From Duganella margarita (GTDB lineage: Bacteria > Pseudomonadota > Gammaproteobacteria > Burkholderiales > Burkholderiaceae_D), in NCBI RefSeq assembly GCF_009857535.1, contig NZ_WWCS01000004.1, forward strand, positions 310,001 to 374,000: a stretch of DNA of 64,000 bases, given 5' to 3'. The notes under the pieces were generated by a model that did no database searches, had not been told where the DNA came from, and saw nothing but the letters and a program-made list of their open reading frames with translations. Of the stretch, positions 35,134 to 43,988 are shown in pieces (positions within the stretch are counted from its first letter, which is position 1; every line of letters begins with the position of its first letter). Position numbers and translations under genes: made by a program.

Positions 35134-35670
35134 TTACAGGTCCAGCCGGCCCTCGATGGAGTCATCGAGGGTTTTGCCGATCACGGCGCCGATCAGCATC
35201 TTGACGCTGGCCACTGCCTTGCCGTGCTTGGTATCCCAGTAGTAGCCATAGGTCGGCGCAAACTTGATCAGCGTCACACGCGGATCGTCCTCGCCGCCGG
35301 TGAACCAGGTCTTCATCGTAAAACTCCACAGCTCCTTGATTTTGACCGGGTCGCGCAACACCGTGGCGATGCCTTCCAGGTGCATGAACTCGGAGTGCGC
35401 CGAACCCTGGAAGTACAGCGTGGCCGACGGATCGGCCGCCAGTTCCTGGTTCTTCAGGCTGTCGCTGGCGGAGATGAACCACAGATTGCCCAGTTCATCG
35501 ACTTGCAGCGCCGTCATCGGCCGCGCATCGCCCGGACCGCCTTCGGCATCATTGGTGCAGAAGAAGCAGCCGGGCGTACTGTCGACGAAGTCGCGGATCT
35601 TGTGAACGGCGTCTTCGCCGATCAGGTCCTGGTGGTTGTGTTCGGGTTGATTGGCGTTGATCGAATCCAT
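35134..35670 (-). CDS. Pyridoxamine 5'-phosphate oxidase-fold general stress protein
   Basis: 178 residues. Split-barrel flavin-binding family: KIRDFVDSTPGCFFCTNDAEGGPGDARPMTALQVDELGNLWFISAS and YFQGSAHSEFMHLEGIATVLRDPVKIKELW ... RVTLIKFAPTYGYYWDTKHGK. It is the type named general stress protein 26-like; flavin binding is likely, reaction unknown. Converges with tonB with 3 bp between stops, and the tonB terminator hairpin lies within its last codons. Confidence 0.83.
   Translation of the reverse strand: MDSINANQPEHNHQDLIGEDAVHKIRDFVDSTPGCFFCTNDAEGGPGDARPMTALQVDELGNLWFISASDSLKNQELAADPSATLYFQGSAHSEFMHLEGIATVLRDPVKIKELWSFTMKTWFTGGEDDPRVTLIKFAPTYGYYWDTKHGKAVASVKMLIGAVIGKTLDDSIEGRLDL
35150..35175 (+). 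terminator. Terminator of bfd-tonB, inside the 3' end of the convergent gene
   Basis: CCCTCGATG - GAGT - CATCGAGGG followed by TTTT. Nine-bp perfect stem. It lies inside the coding end of the stress protein on the other strand. Confidence 0.7.
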
Positions 35671-35900
35671 GGCTTAGCTCCTGAAGGTTGAGCTTCCATG
35701 GTAGCGGCAGCCGCGCGCCGGCACCGTGAGATGACGCACACTGCCCCCACTACGAACGCTAATAGTTTTCATTTGCGCCAGCACTCTCAATCACCGAACT
35801 TAGAGGGTAGATCACCGAAATTATCAGATATTCCGGCCACATAAATCGATAATTCGTGGCACAATGGCGCCATTCGCAAACCATCACAGAAAGACATGCC

Positions 35901-36377
35901 ATGAAGGGCGACCAAGAAGTCATCCGCTTGCTCAACGCACAGCTGACCAATGAACTCACCGCGATCAACCAGTACTTCCTGCACGCCAAGATGTACAAGC
36001 ACTGGGGCCTGGAAAAGATCGGCAAGAAAGAGTACGAAGAATCGATCGGCGAGATGAAGCATGCCGACAAGCTGATCGACCGCATCCTGATGCTCGATGG
36101 CCTGCCCAACCTGCAAGCCATGCACAAAGTGATGGTCGGCGAGAACACCGAAGAGATGCTGAACTGCGACCTGAAGCTGGAAAAAGGCGCCCAGATCACC
36201 GTCAAGGAAGGCATCGCCGCCGCCGAGAAGGCCGCCGACTACGTGTCGCGCGACCTGCTGCTGATGATCCTGGAAGACACCGAAGAGCACATCGACTGGC
36301 TGGAAACCCAGCTGGACCTGATCGGCAAAGTGGGCATCCAGAACTACCTGCAAAGCCAGATGAGCGCCGACGACTGA
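35901..36377 (+). CDS. bfr: Bacterioferritin
   Basis: 158 residues, the full family length. 24-mer iron store with ferroxidase centre and heme. Ferroxidase ligands: Glu18 (LTNELTAINQYF), Glu51 and His54, with heme-ligand Met52, in GEMKHADKLID, and the second set in LILEDTEEHIDWLE-type stretch (ILEDTEEHIDWLETQ). Start at 35901; an upstream in-frame GTG/ATG track to 35856 adds nonconserved residues. Same strand as bfd-tonB. Its stop codon abuts the convergent transporter gene. Confidence 0.96.
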   Translation: MKGDQEVIRLLNAQLTNELTAINQYFLHAKMYKHWGLEKIGKKEYEESIGEMKHADKLIDRILMLDGLPNLQAMHKVMVGENTEEMLNCDLKLEKGAQITVKEGIAAAEKAADYVSRDLLLMILEDTEEHIDWLETQLDLIGKVGIQNYLQSQMSADD

Positions 36378-37712
36378 TTACTGCGTCGCCGTTTCAGCCA
36401 GAGGCCGCAAGCTCGCTTGCGGCTTTTTTATTTTCACCGCCAGTACCGCCACCGCGCCGCACAGCATCAGCACCCCGGCCAGGCGGATCACGTTTTCCGG
36501 ATTGCCGCCCAACAGGCTGCGGTAATACAGCGGCAGCGTGAAGATCTGGATGATCATGGGTATCACAATGAACATATTGAAGATGCCCATGTAGACCCCG
36601 GTGCGCTCCGGCGGAATACAGCCCGCCAGCATCACGTACGGATTGCCCATGATGCTGGCCCACGCCAGGCCAATGCCCACCATCGGCACGAACAGCAGCG
36701 CCGGCGTATGGATCTGCGGGATGCTGAACATGGCCACGCCGGCCAGCGCCAGGCACACGCTGTGCATGATCCTGGGCCCGTAGCGGCGCGTGAACGGCAC
36801 CAGCGCCAGCGCGCCGATAAACGCAATGAAGTTGTAGAACGCCCCCACCTGCCCGGCCAGCAGGCCGGCGTCGCGGAAGCCCTGCGAAGCCTGGTCGGTG
36901 GTGCCATAAATCGTGGTCGACAGCGACAGCATGATGTACTGCCAATAGCAGAACATGGCGTACCACTGGAACAGCTTGACCCACGCCAGCTGGCGCATGG
37001 TGGACGGCATCTCGCGCACCGCGCTGGCGATGTCGCCCAGCGCATGGCGCCAGCCCGCCGGCCGGGCGCGCATCGCCAGCAGTTCCGCCTCGCTGAGCGG
37101 ATTTTCCTTGGTGGTCTTCAAGGTCCACAACACCGACGTGATCGAGAACACCGCGCCGATCATGAAGGCGACGATGACGATATGCGGAATATGGCTGCCG
37201 TTGACCGCATCCTTGTTCATGCCCAGCCACACCAGCAGCGACGGCGTCAGATACGCCAGCGTTTGCCCCAGGCCGGTGAAGGCGCTCTGCGTCAGGAAGC
37301 CGATCGAATGCTGCGCCGGTTGCAGCTTGTCGCTGACGAAGGCGCGGTACGGCTCCATGGTCACGTTGTTGGCGGCGTCGAGTATCCACAGCAGGCTGGC
37401 CGCCATCCACAGCGTGGGACTGAACGGCATCGCCAGCAGGCCCAGGCTGCACAGGATGGCGCCAATCAGGAAGTACGGCGTGCGCCGTCCCCAGCGCGTG
37501 ACGGTGCGGTCGCTCATGGCGCCGATCAGCGGCTGCACCAGCAGGCCGGTCATCGGCCCCGCCAGCCACAGATACGGCAGGCTGGCCTCATCGGCGCCAA
37601 GGTATTTGTAGATCGGACTCATGCTGCTCTGCTGCAGGCCGAAACTGAACTGGATGCCGAAGAAGCCGATGTTCATGTTGACGATCTGCCAGAACGACAG
37701 CCGCGCTTTCAT
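36378..37712 (-). CDS. MFS sugar transporter, SLC45-like (SuxC-type)
   Basis: 444 residues, about twelve transmembrane helices ([18 protein letters not shown] at the start). Motif [16 protein letters not shown] is the loop 2-3 signature of the GPH/SLC45 group that carries sucrose and other disaccharides by proton symport. Its gene is last in the sucrose operon and overlaps the PfkB kinase (ATGA), so it likely brings the sugar across the inner membrane after the TonB-dependent receptor. Start at 37712 (MKARLSFWQ); the longer upstream frame is the shadow of the kinase gene. Confidence 0.87.
   Translation of the reverse strand: MKARLSFWQIVNMNIGFFGIQFSFGLQQSSMSPIYKYLGADEASLPYLWLAGPMTGLLVQPLIGAMSDRTVTRWGRRTPYFLIGAILCSLGLLAMPFSPTLWMAASLLWILDAANNVTMEPYRAFVSDKLQPAQHSIGFLTQSAFTGLGQTLAYLTPSLLVWLGMNKDAVNGSHIPHIVIVAFMIGAVFSITSVLWTLKTTKENPLSEAELLAMRARPAGWRHALGDIASAVREMPSTMRQLAWVKLFQWYAMFCYWQYIMLSLSTTIYGTTDQASQGFRDAGLLAGQVGAFYNFIAFIGALALVPFTRRYGPRIMHSVCLALAGVAMFSIPQIHTPALLFVPMVGIGLAWASIMGNPYVMLAGCIPPERTGVYMGIFNMFIVIPMIIQIFTLPLYYRSLLGGNPENVIRLAGVLMLCGAVAVLAVKIKKPQASLRPLAETATQ
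36404..36429 (+). terminator. Terminator of bfr, inside the 3' end of the convergent gene
   Basis: GCCGCAAGC / GCTTGCGGC around a TC centre, followed by TTTTTT. Since the stops of bfr and the transporter abut, the hairpin must sit within the transporter's last ~17 codons. Confidence 0.78.
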
Positions 37713-38665
37713 GACGCGGCTCCCGGCCGGATCGCGCCGCGCTGCCAGCTGGCGATCCACGGCGCGTAGAAGCCGGTATCGGCCGGCACCGCGCCGGACA
37801 CGCCGCACATGGCGCCGGCAAACGCATTCGCGCGCGCCAGCGTCAGCGCCATCGGCCAGCCCTGCGCCTGGCCCAACAGGAATACGGCGGAGAAGGCGTC
37901 GCCGGCGCCGACCGTGTCGATGATGCGTTCCGGCGGGTGGCATTCATGGTTGGCGGCGACCGCGCCGTCGGCGCTGAAGTACAGCGCGCCGCGCTCACCC
38001 AGCGTGACGATCAAGCCTTGCAGGCCGAAGGTGCGCATCAGCGTCAGGCAGGCGTCGCGTAGCTCCGGACTATCGGCGGCGCCGGTGCCGGGCTGGGTGT
38101 GGGTGTACCAGCGGAACAGATCCTTCAGTTCATCCTCGTTGACCTTGACGATGTCGGCCAGCTTCAGCGACTCGTGCGCAATCCGTTCGGTGACCTGGCC
38201 TTCGCGCACATTCAGATCCAGATAGCGCTGCGCCGGCGTCGCCTCCAGCATGGCGCGCAAGGCGGTGCGCGACTGCTCGTGGCGCTGCGCCAGGGTGCCG
38301 AAGTAAATCACCTCCGGCTGGGCGGCGGCCAACGCCGCCAGTGCCGGCGCGGTGTCCACATAATCGTAGGCCTGGTCGGGCAGGATGATAAAGCGGTGGC
38401 CGCCAGCATTGCGCTCGACCACCACGCGCCCGGTGGCGCCGCGCTCGTCGACCTGCAGTGCCGCTTCGCTCATGCCGAAGCGCGCAAATTCGTCGCAGAT
38501 CAATGCGCCGTTGTTGTCGGCGCCAATCCGCGTGACCATCAGCGTGGCGACGCCAAACGCCGCCAGGTTGCGCGCCACGTTGAACGGCGCGCCGCCCACC
38601 ACCTGCTCGGTGACGAAATCGTCCACCAGCGCTTCGCCGAAGACGGCCACGGTATGTTTGCTCAT
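37709..38665 (-). CDS. PfkB-family carbohydrate kinase (probable fructokinase)
   Basis: 318 residues. Ribokinase/PfkB signatures: VGGAPFNVARNLAAFG near residue 24-40 and DTVGAGDAFSAVFLLG near 245-260 with the catalytic Asp. In the sucrose operon the expected role is to phosphorylate the fructose released by the amylosucrase/sucrose hydrolase in the cytoplasm. Overlaps both neighbours by 4 bp, so strongly coupled. The sugar specificity is inference. Confidence 0.87.
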   Translation of the reverse strand: MSKHTVAVFGEALVDDFVTEQVVGGAPFNVARNLAAFGVATLMVTRIGADNNGALICDEFARFGMSEAALQVDERGATGRVVVERNAGGHRFIILPDQAYDYVDTAPALAALAAAQPEVIYFGTLAQRHEQSRTALRAMLEATPAQRYLDLNVREGQVTERIAHESLKLADIVKVNEDELKDLFRWYTHTQPGTGAADSPELRDACLTLMRTFGLQGLIVTLGERGALYFSADGAVAANHECHPPERIIDTVGAGDAFSAVFLLGQAQGWPMALTLARANAFAGAMCGVSGAVPADTGFYAPWIASWQRGAIRPGAAS

Positions 38666-40530
38666 GCTGTCGCTCCACGTTCCAGCCAGTGCATTGTGTA
38701 TGGCGCCAGCGTCAGCGCGCCTTCCAGTATGCTCCCGTCCAGGCAGTCGGTCCAGCGGCCTGGCAGCGCATAGGTCTGCGGCTGGCCGGAAAAATTCATC
38801 AGGGTCAGAAAACGTTCACCACGCGCCAGCGCCAGCATCCCGTCCGGCGCATCCTCCAGCAGCGTGCGCGGTGCGCTGGCGGCCAGTTCATCATGCTGGC
38901 GACGCACCCGCACCAGGCGGATCAGCGACTGGTACATCCGGCCGGCGCTGGTGCCAGCGTAGTCGCGGCCCTTCCAGCGCGCGCGGTCGAATTGCGGGCG
39001 TTGCAGCCAGCGGCTGTCCATCGCGTGCTGCGGACGATGCAGGTAGGTGTAGTCGTTCTCCATCGCCAGCTCGTCGCCCATGTACAGCACCGGCAATGCG
39101 CCAAAGCTCAGCGCCAGTCCATGCAGCAGCAGCAGGCGTCGCATCGCCAGTTCACGCGCCTCGTCGCTGACGGCGGTCTGCAGGCCCACCAGCGAAGCGG
39201 CCATGCCGTTGCTGCCGTGCGCCGCGTTCGGATCGGTGCTCTGGAACGCCGCGCCGGCGGCGTAGCTGCCGTCGGCGCCGGCGAAGAAGCGCGCCGCGCG
39301 CGCCAGCCGCGCATTCGGTTCCTGGCCATCGGCCGCCGCTTCGGCGCGCAGCACGTTCCAGCCGATATCATCGTGGCAGCGCACGTAACTGAGCCAGGTG
39401 GCGGCGGGCGGCAGCCCCGGTGTGTTGCGGATCACTTCGCGCAGCACGCCGGTGCCCTGCTCCGACAAGGCCAGCCAGCCGGCCGCCATCAGGCTGCTGT
39501 GGTAGGCGATGTGGCATTCGCGCGCATCGGCGCTGCCCAGGTAGGCCGGCAGTTCGCGCGTCGGCACGATGGCTTCCGCCTTCAGCAGCACACCCGGCGC
39601 CACGATGTCGACTATCGCGCGCAGCGCCTGCAGGATCTGGTGCGCCTCCGGCTGGTTCATGCTGTTGGTGCCTTCGCGCTTCCACAGGAAGGCGGTGGAG
39701 TCGAGCCGGAATACTTCGATGCCGCGGTTGGCCAGGCGCAGCAGCGTGGCCGCCATCGCCGCGAACACCGCCGGGTTGGCGTAGTTCAGATCCCACTGGT
39801 AGGGATAGAAAGTGCTCCACACCCAGCCGCCCATTTCTTCCACCGGGACGAAATTGCCCGGCGCGACTTGCGGGAATACCTGGCCCAGCGTGCGCTCGTA
39901 ACGGTCCGGCATCTCGCGATCAGGATAGACCAGGAACATGGCGCGCGCCTGTTCGTCGCCGGCTTTGGCGGCAACGGCCCACGCATGGTCGTCCGCCACG
40001 TGATTCAGGATGAAGTCCGAGCACAGGCTGATGCCGGCCTCGCGCAACTGCGTGGTCAGCGCCAGCAGGTCGGCATTGGTGCCGAGCGCCGGTTCCACCT
40101 CGTCGAAATTGGACACCGCAAAGCCGCCATCGTTCTCGCCCTGGCGCGCGCGCAGGAAAGGCAGCAGGTGCAGATAGCTGACGCCCATCTCCTGCAGGTA
40201 CGGGATGCGCTCCGCCACCCCATTCAAATCGCCGCCGAAGTTCTGCACATAGGCGCAGTAACCCAGCATGCGCTGGCTGAGGAACCACTCCGGCTGCGCC
40301 GCGCGCTGTTCATCGAGCGCACGCAGCGCCGCCGGACGCGCCGCATACAGCTCGCCCAGCGATGCCATCAGATCGCCCAGCCATGCGTCGAAGTCCGGCT
40401 GCCCGCCATACAGCCCGGCCAGCAGCCGGCGCAGCACCGGCTCGTACGCGGCCAGGCGCGGCAATGCTTGCAGGCGCAGTTGATCGGGCAGGACCGCGAG
40501 CATGCGGGACGACGTTACGTTAGAAGGCAT
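38662..40530 (-). CDS. GH13 amylosucrase or sucrose hydrolase
   Basis: 622 residues, close to amylosucrase (636). Catalytic residues are visible: nucleophile Asp277 in VFRLDSTAF, acid/base Glu319 in LLKAEAIV, and the third Asp in YVRCHDDIGWN (about 387/388). Other conserved stretches: GDLNGVAERIPYLQEMGVSYLHLLP, SDFILNHVADDH, YPYQWDLNYANP. Amylosucrase splits sucrose and builds glucan; the close sucrose hydrolases of Xanthomonas only hydrolyse. The two cannot be told apart here. ATG at 40530 lies 10 nt inside the end of the receptor gene; ATG at 40503 is an alternative. Confidence 0.88.
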   Translation of the reverse strand: MPSNVTSSRMLAVLPDQLRLQALPRLAAYEPVLRRLLAGLYGGQPDFDAWLGDLMASLGELYAARPAALRALDEQRAAQPEWFLSQRMLGYCAYVQNFGGDLNGVAERIPYLQEMGVSYLHLLPFLRARQGENDGGFAVSNFDEVEPALGTNADLLALTTQLREAGISLCSDFILNHVADDHAWAVAAKAGDEQARAMFLVYPDREMPDRYERTLGQVFPQVAPGNFVPVEEMGGWVWSTFYPYQWDLNYANPAVFAAMAATLLRLANRGIEVFRLDSTAFLWKREGTNSMNQPEAHQILQALRAIVDIVAPGVLLKAEAIVPTRELPAYLGSADARECHIAYHSSLMAAGWLALSEQGTGVLREVIRNTPGLPPAATWLSYVRCHDDIGWNVLRAEAAADGQEPNARLARAARFFAGADGSYAAGAAFQSTDPNAAHGSNGMAASLVGLQTAVSDEARELAMRRLLLLHGLALSFGALPVLYMGDELAMENDYTYLHRPQHAMDSRWLQRPQFDRARWKGRDYAGTSAGRMYQSLIRLVRVRRQHDELAASAPRTLLEDAPDGMLALARGERFLTLMNFSGQPQTYALPGRWTDCLDGSILEGALTLAPYTMHWLERGATA

Positions 40531-42820
40531 AAGACAGGGAGACTTTCGCGGCGCGGCCGGAGATCGAACGGGCGGCATGGCCGTCGCTCTCAACTTCGGT
40601 GTAGCCGATCTTGTTGAACAAATTATTCACGCTCAGCGACAGCGTGGCTTTCTCGGTCAAGCTGTAGTTGACGAAGGCGTTGACCACTTCATACGCCGGC
40701 AGGATGATGATGTGCGCATCGTCGCCCCACGACTTGCCGGTGCCGATCAAGCTGGCGCCGACGACCGCTTTGTCGAAGGTGTAGGTCGGCGCGATCTGGT
40801 AAATGTATTTGGCCTGGCGGCGCGGCGTGTTGCCGATGTTGGCCACATCCGCCGCAGCGGTGCCGGTGATCTTGGCGTCGGTATAGGTCATGCCGCCGGT
40901 GATGCGGAAGCCGCCCAGGTTGTAGGCGCCTTCCAGTTCCACGCCCTTGGCGTCGTATTTGTTGGAAGTGCTGCGCTGCGTGGTGGCTTCGTAGTTGCTT
41001 TCGTCGGTCTTGGCCTGGAACAGCGTGACGAAGGTGCTGATGCCGCCGCTGCGCCATTTGACGCCGCCTTCGACCTGTTTGACGGTGTTGATGTTGATCG
41101 GCGCGCTGCCATCCAGCGGCGTGCCAAACAGGATACGGTCGGCATTGAAGGCCACGCCGTCGCTGACGCGCGCAAACAGCGCCAGGCTTTTCGTGATCGC
41201 GTAGTTGCCGCCTACCGAATACGAGTTGTGGTTGATCTTGTAGTCGACCAGTTGCTCAGTGGCCGGATCGTAGCGCAGCGCTCCGCCGTTGGCCGCGCTG
41301 GCGGTGGCGATGTTGGCGGTGCCGGTGGCGCGCTGGCGATCCTGGCGCACGCTGGCGTCCAGGTTCAGCGGGCCGGCTTCATAGCCGACGTTCAGGTAGG
41401 GCGAGGTCAGTTTGTATTCCATATCGACCGCGCGCGAGCAGCAGCCGCCGAAGGCCGGTCCCACCAGGCCGGGCGTGGTGCTGGCGGTTTGCAGCAGCGC
41501 CGGTTTGGCGCCGGTTTCCTGCATCAGGTATTCGTTGAAGTTCCAGGTCAGCGCCAGCTTTTGCGTCGACAGGTACAGGCCGGCGGTGGTGGTCAGCTTG
41601 CTGCCATCAGCCAGCTTGAAGGTCTTGGCCAGCTTGGTGTCGTTCAGCGTATTGCCGGCATCGTCGATCGAGGTGTTGAACACCACGGCGGAGAAGGCGC
41701 GGCCGTTGTAGGCCTGGCCCTTCTGCGGACCGGTGGCGAACACGTAATTGCCCTGCGTGCCGCTGTTGCCGGCGAAAATGCCGCTGAAGCGGCCGCTGTT
41801 GCTGGCGGCGCGGAACTTGTCGCTCAGGTTCCAGCCGTCGCCCAGATCGAATGAGCCTTCCAGGCCCAGCGTATCGCTCTTGACGTGCAGGCCGTCGTTG
41901 ATGTTGGTCGAAACCGGCGTGTTGTTCTTGCCGAGCGTGACATCGCGCACCCAGTACGGCGAATAGAAGCTGACCGTGCGCGGATCGATGCCGGGGATTT
42001 CCTGGATCTGGTGGTTGACCACGTTCACCGGTACCGGCAGCGCGGTCGGCGCCTTGTCGTCCAGGTGCTTGAACGACAGGCGGATGAAGCCGTTGTCCAG
42101 TTCATGCGTGACATTGCCGCGAATCTGGCCGCCGTCCTCGGTGCTCATGCCGGTGTTGCGCACGCCTTCGCCGGTGCGGTAGCTGCCGCCGATGAAGAAG
42201 CGGGTCTTGTCCGAGATCGGCGCGCCGTAGTCGAAGTCGTAGCGGGTTTCGTCGTAGCCCAGGCCGCGGCTGATGCCGATATGGCCGCCCTTCTCTTCGC
42301 CGGTCTTGGTGATGAAGTTGACGATGCCGCCCGGCGCATTGGTCGCCAGCGTGGAGGCCGAGCCGCCGCGCACCACTTCCAGGTGGTCCAGCGTGCCGTC
42401 GATGCGCACGAAGCTGTCCGGCGTGGCGAAGTTGAAGTCGCCGAATTGCAGCACCGGCAGACCGTCTTCCTGGATCTGCACATAGCGCGCGCCGCCGGCC
42501 GAAATCGGCACGCCGCGCACCGTGATGTTGGCGTTGCCCTCGCCGCCGGACGATTCCGAGCGCACACCCGGCACCGAGCGCAGCACTTCGGCGGCGCTGA
42601 GCGGCGCGGCGTTCTTGATGGCGTCGCCTTCGATGGTGGAGATGGACACGCTGGTCTTCATCTTGGACGAGGCGCCGCTGGTGCCGGTGACCACCACCCG
42701 CTCCATGTTCAGGCCGTCGGCCGGCGGCGAGGTTTCTTGCGCGGTAGCGCCGTTCATGTGCAGCAGGGCAGTTGCGACAGCGGCAGCGATGCCGCCCAGT
42801 TTGAGGGTGCGGTGTTCCAT
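40520..42820 (-). CDS. TonB-dependent outer membrane receptor (putative sucrose receptor)
   Basis: 766 residues. Signal peptide (LGGIAAAVATALLHMNGATAQ), a TonB-box-like RVVVTG near residue 41, plug domain (SAAEVLRSVPGVRSESSGGEGNANITVRGV ... LDHLEVVRGGSASTLATNAPGGIVNF) and a 22-strand barrel ending in Phe (KVSLSYAF). First gene of the operon after the LacI repressor and preceded by two LacI-type operators. By comparison with the Xanthomonas sux locus, where a TonB-dependent receptor takes up sucrose, the ligand is probably sucrose; this rests on context. Confidence 0.9.
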   Translation of the reverse strand: MEHRTLKLGGIAAAVATALLHMNGATAQETSPPADGLNMERVVVTGTSGASSKMKTSVSISTIEGDAIKNAAPLSAAEVLRSVPGVRSESSGGEGNANITVRGVPISAGGARYVQIQEDGLPVLQFGDFNFATPDSFVRIDGTLDHLEVVRGGSASTLATNAPGGIVNFITKTGEEKGGHIGISRGLGYDETRYDFDYGAPISDKTRFFIGGSYRTGEGVRNTGMSTEDGGQIRGNVTHELDNGFIRLSFKHLDDKAPTALPVPVNVVNHQIQEIPGIDPRTVSFYSPYWVRDVTLGKNNTPVSTNINDGLHVKSDTLGLEGSFDLGDGWNLSDKFRAASNSGRFSGIFAGNSGTQGNYVFATGPQKGQAYNGRAFSAVVFNTSIDDAGNTLNDTKLAKTFKLADGSKLTTTAGLYLSTQKLALTWNFNEYLMQETGAKPALLQTASTTPGLVGPAFGGCCSRAVDMEYKLTSPYLNVGYEAGPLNLDASVRQDRQRATGTANIATASAANGGALRYDPATEQLVDYKINHNSYSVGGNYAITKSLALFARVSDGVAFNADRILFGTPLDGSAPININTVKQVEGGVKWRSGGISTFVTLFQAKTDESNYEATTQRSTSNKYDAKGVELEGAYNLGGFRITGGMTYTDAKITGTAAADVANIGNTPRRQAKYIYQIAPTYTFDKAVVGASLIGTGKSWGDDAHIIILPAYEVVNAFVNYSLTEKATLSLSVNNLFNKIGYTEVESDGHAARSISGRAAKVSLSYAF

Positions 42821-42874
42821 GTGTCGTCTCCAGTATTTTTTGAGCCTGCTGCTTTATTGAGCAGGTGGACGCAT

Positions 42875-42892
42875 TATGCAATCGATTGCATA
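42875..42892. promoter_or_regulatory. LacI-type operator O1, upstream of the sucrose receptor gene
   Basis: TATGCAATCGATTGCATA, a perfect 18-bp palindrome with the central CG typical of LacI-family operators. It lies 55 bp upstream of the receptor start, 56 bp (centre to centre) from a second related site. Confidence 0.85.
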
Positions 42893-42931
42893 AACTTGCA
42901 AAAGAAATTTCTGGCACGGCTTTTGCGTGCC

Positions 42932-42948
42932 GTGCAATCGGTTGCATA
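42932..42948. promoter_or_regulatory. LacI-type operator O2, just after the lacI-like gene
   Basis: Core TGCAATCGGTTGCA (42933-42946), the same motif as O1 with one change at the centre. Placed between the repressor stop (42951) and O1, so the receptor promoter is probably bracketed by the two sites and closed by a loop or by double occupancy. Confidence 0.8.
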
Positions 42949-42950
42949 AA

Positions 42951-43985
42951 TCAGACAGTACTGGCGCGGACGATCAGTTGGGTCGGCAGTTGCAATGAAG
43001 GCGCAGGACGGCCTTCGGTGAGTTCCAGCAGCGACGCGACCAGCGCGCGGCCGGCCTCCTGGATCGGTTGCTGGACGGTGGTCAGCGGCGGGTGGAAATA
43101 GCTGGCCAGCGGAATATCGTCATAGCCGACCACCGCTACCCGGCCCGGCACGTCCAGCCCGTGCTGGCGGAAGGCGTTGATCGCGCTCATCGCCATCAGG
43201 TCGCTGCCGGCGAACACGGCGTCGAACGCCACGCCACGGCCCAGCAATTCCTCGGCGGCCAGGCGGCCGCCGTCCGGCACGAACGAGGCCGGCACCAGCA
43301 GGGCCGGATCGGCAGCCAGGCCGGCCGCCGTCAGCGACTGGCACAGGCCGGCGTAGCGCTGGCCGATTTCCGGCAGGTTGATGTCGCCAAAGAAGGCAAT
43401 CCGTTGCCGGCCCTGCGCCAGCAGATGGGCGCCGGCCAGCTGGCCACCGGCCAGGTTGTCGCCGCCGACGGTGCAATACAGCTGCTGCGGCAGTTGCGCG
43501 CCCCACACCACGATCGGCACATGGCGCGCGGCCAGCTGGTTCAACTGGTCATGGTGGCGCCACTGGCCGATCAGCACAATGCCGATCACGCGGCCGGTAT
43601 CGAACGGCGCGGCGGCCGCATCCAGTTCGCTGGCGTCGACGCGCGACACCAGCATGTCGAAGCCCTGCTCGGTCAGCGCATCGGCCAGGCTGCCCAGCAT
43701 CGACAGGAAAAACGGATCGGACAGATGCTGGCGCGTGGCCGGGTCGTACGGCACCACCACGCCGACCGTGCGGTTCTGCTTCATGCGCAGGTTCTGCGCG
43801 CCGATGTTGATGTTGTATTTGAGCGAACGCGCCAGTTCCATGACGCGGGTGCGCGTCTCTTCGCTGATCAGCTTGCTGCCGGCCAGCGCGCGCGACACGG
43901 TCGAGGTGGACACGCCGGCCAGCCGCGCAATGTCGGCCATCTGCAGGCGCCGGCTGTCGGCCTCCGGCGGCGGGGTCTTGGGCAT
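42951..43985 (-). CDS. LacI-family transcriptional regulator of the sucrose locus
   Basis: 344 residues. Helix-turn-helix LQMADIARLAGVSTSTVSRALAGSKLISEETRTRVMELARSLKY near residues 14-58, then a periplasmic-binding-protein-like effector domain (NRTVGVVVPYDPATRQHLSDPFFLSML ... VAVVGYDDIPLASYFHPPLTTVQQPI). The gene precedes the receptor-amylosucrase-kinase-transporter genes and the two operators, matching SuxR of Xanthomonas. Probably binds sucrose or a product as inducer; inferred. Confidence 0.92.
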   Translation of the reverse strand: MPKTPPPEADSRRLQMADIARLAGVSTSTVSRALAGSKLISEETRTRVMELARSLKYNINIGAQNLRMKQNRTVGVVVPYDPATRQHLSDPFFLSMLGSLADALTEQGFDMLVSRVDASELDAAAAPFDTGRVIGIVLIGQWRHHDQLNQLAARHVPIVVWGAQLPQQLYCTVGGDNLAGGQLAGAHLLAQGRQRIAFFGDINLPEIGQRYAGLCQSLTAAGLAADPALLVPASFVPDGGRLAAEELLGRGVAFDAVFAGSDLMAMSAINAFRQHGLDVPGRVAVVGYDDIPLASYFHPPLTTVQQPIQEAGRALVASLLELTEGRPAPSLQLPTQLIVRASTV

Positions 43986-43988
43986 GGC

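Noticed and set aside
37712..37943. Longer N-terminus of the sugar transporter (521 residues)
   Set aside because: The extra 77 residues are Arg-rich shadow of the PfkB gene and have no membrane helix; the start with ATGA overlap at 37712 is preferred.
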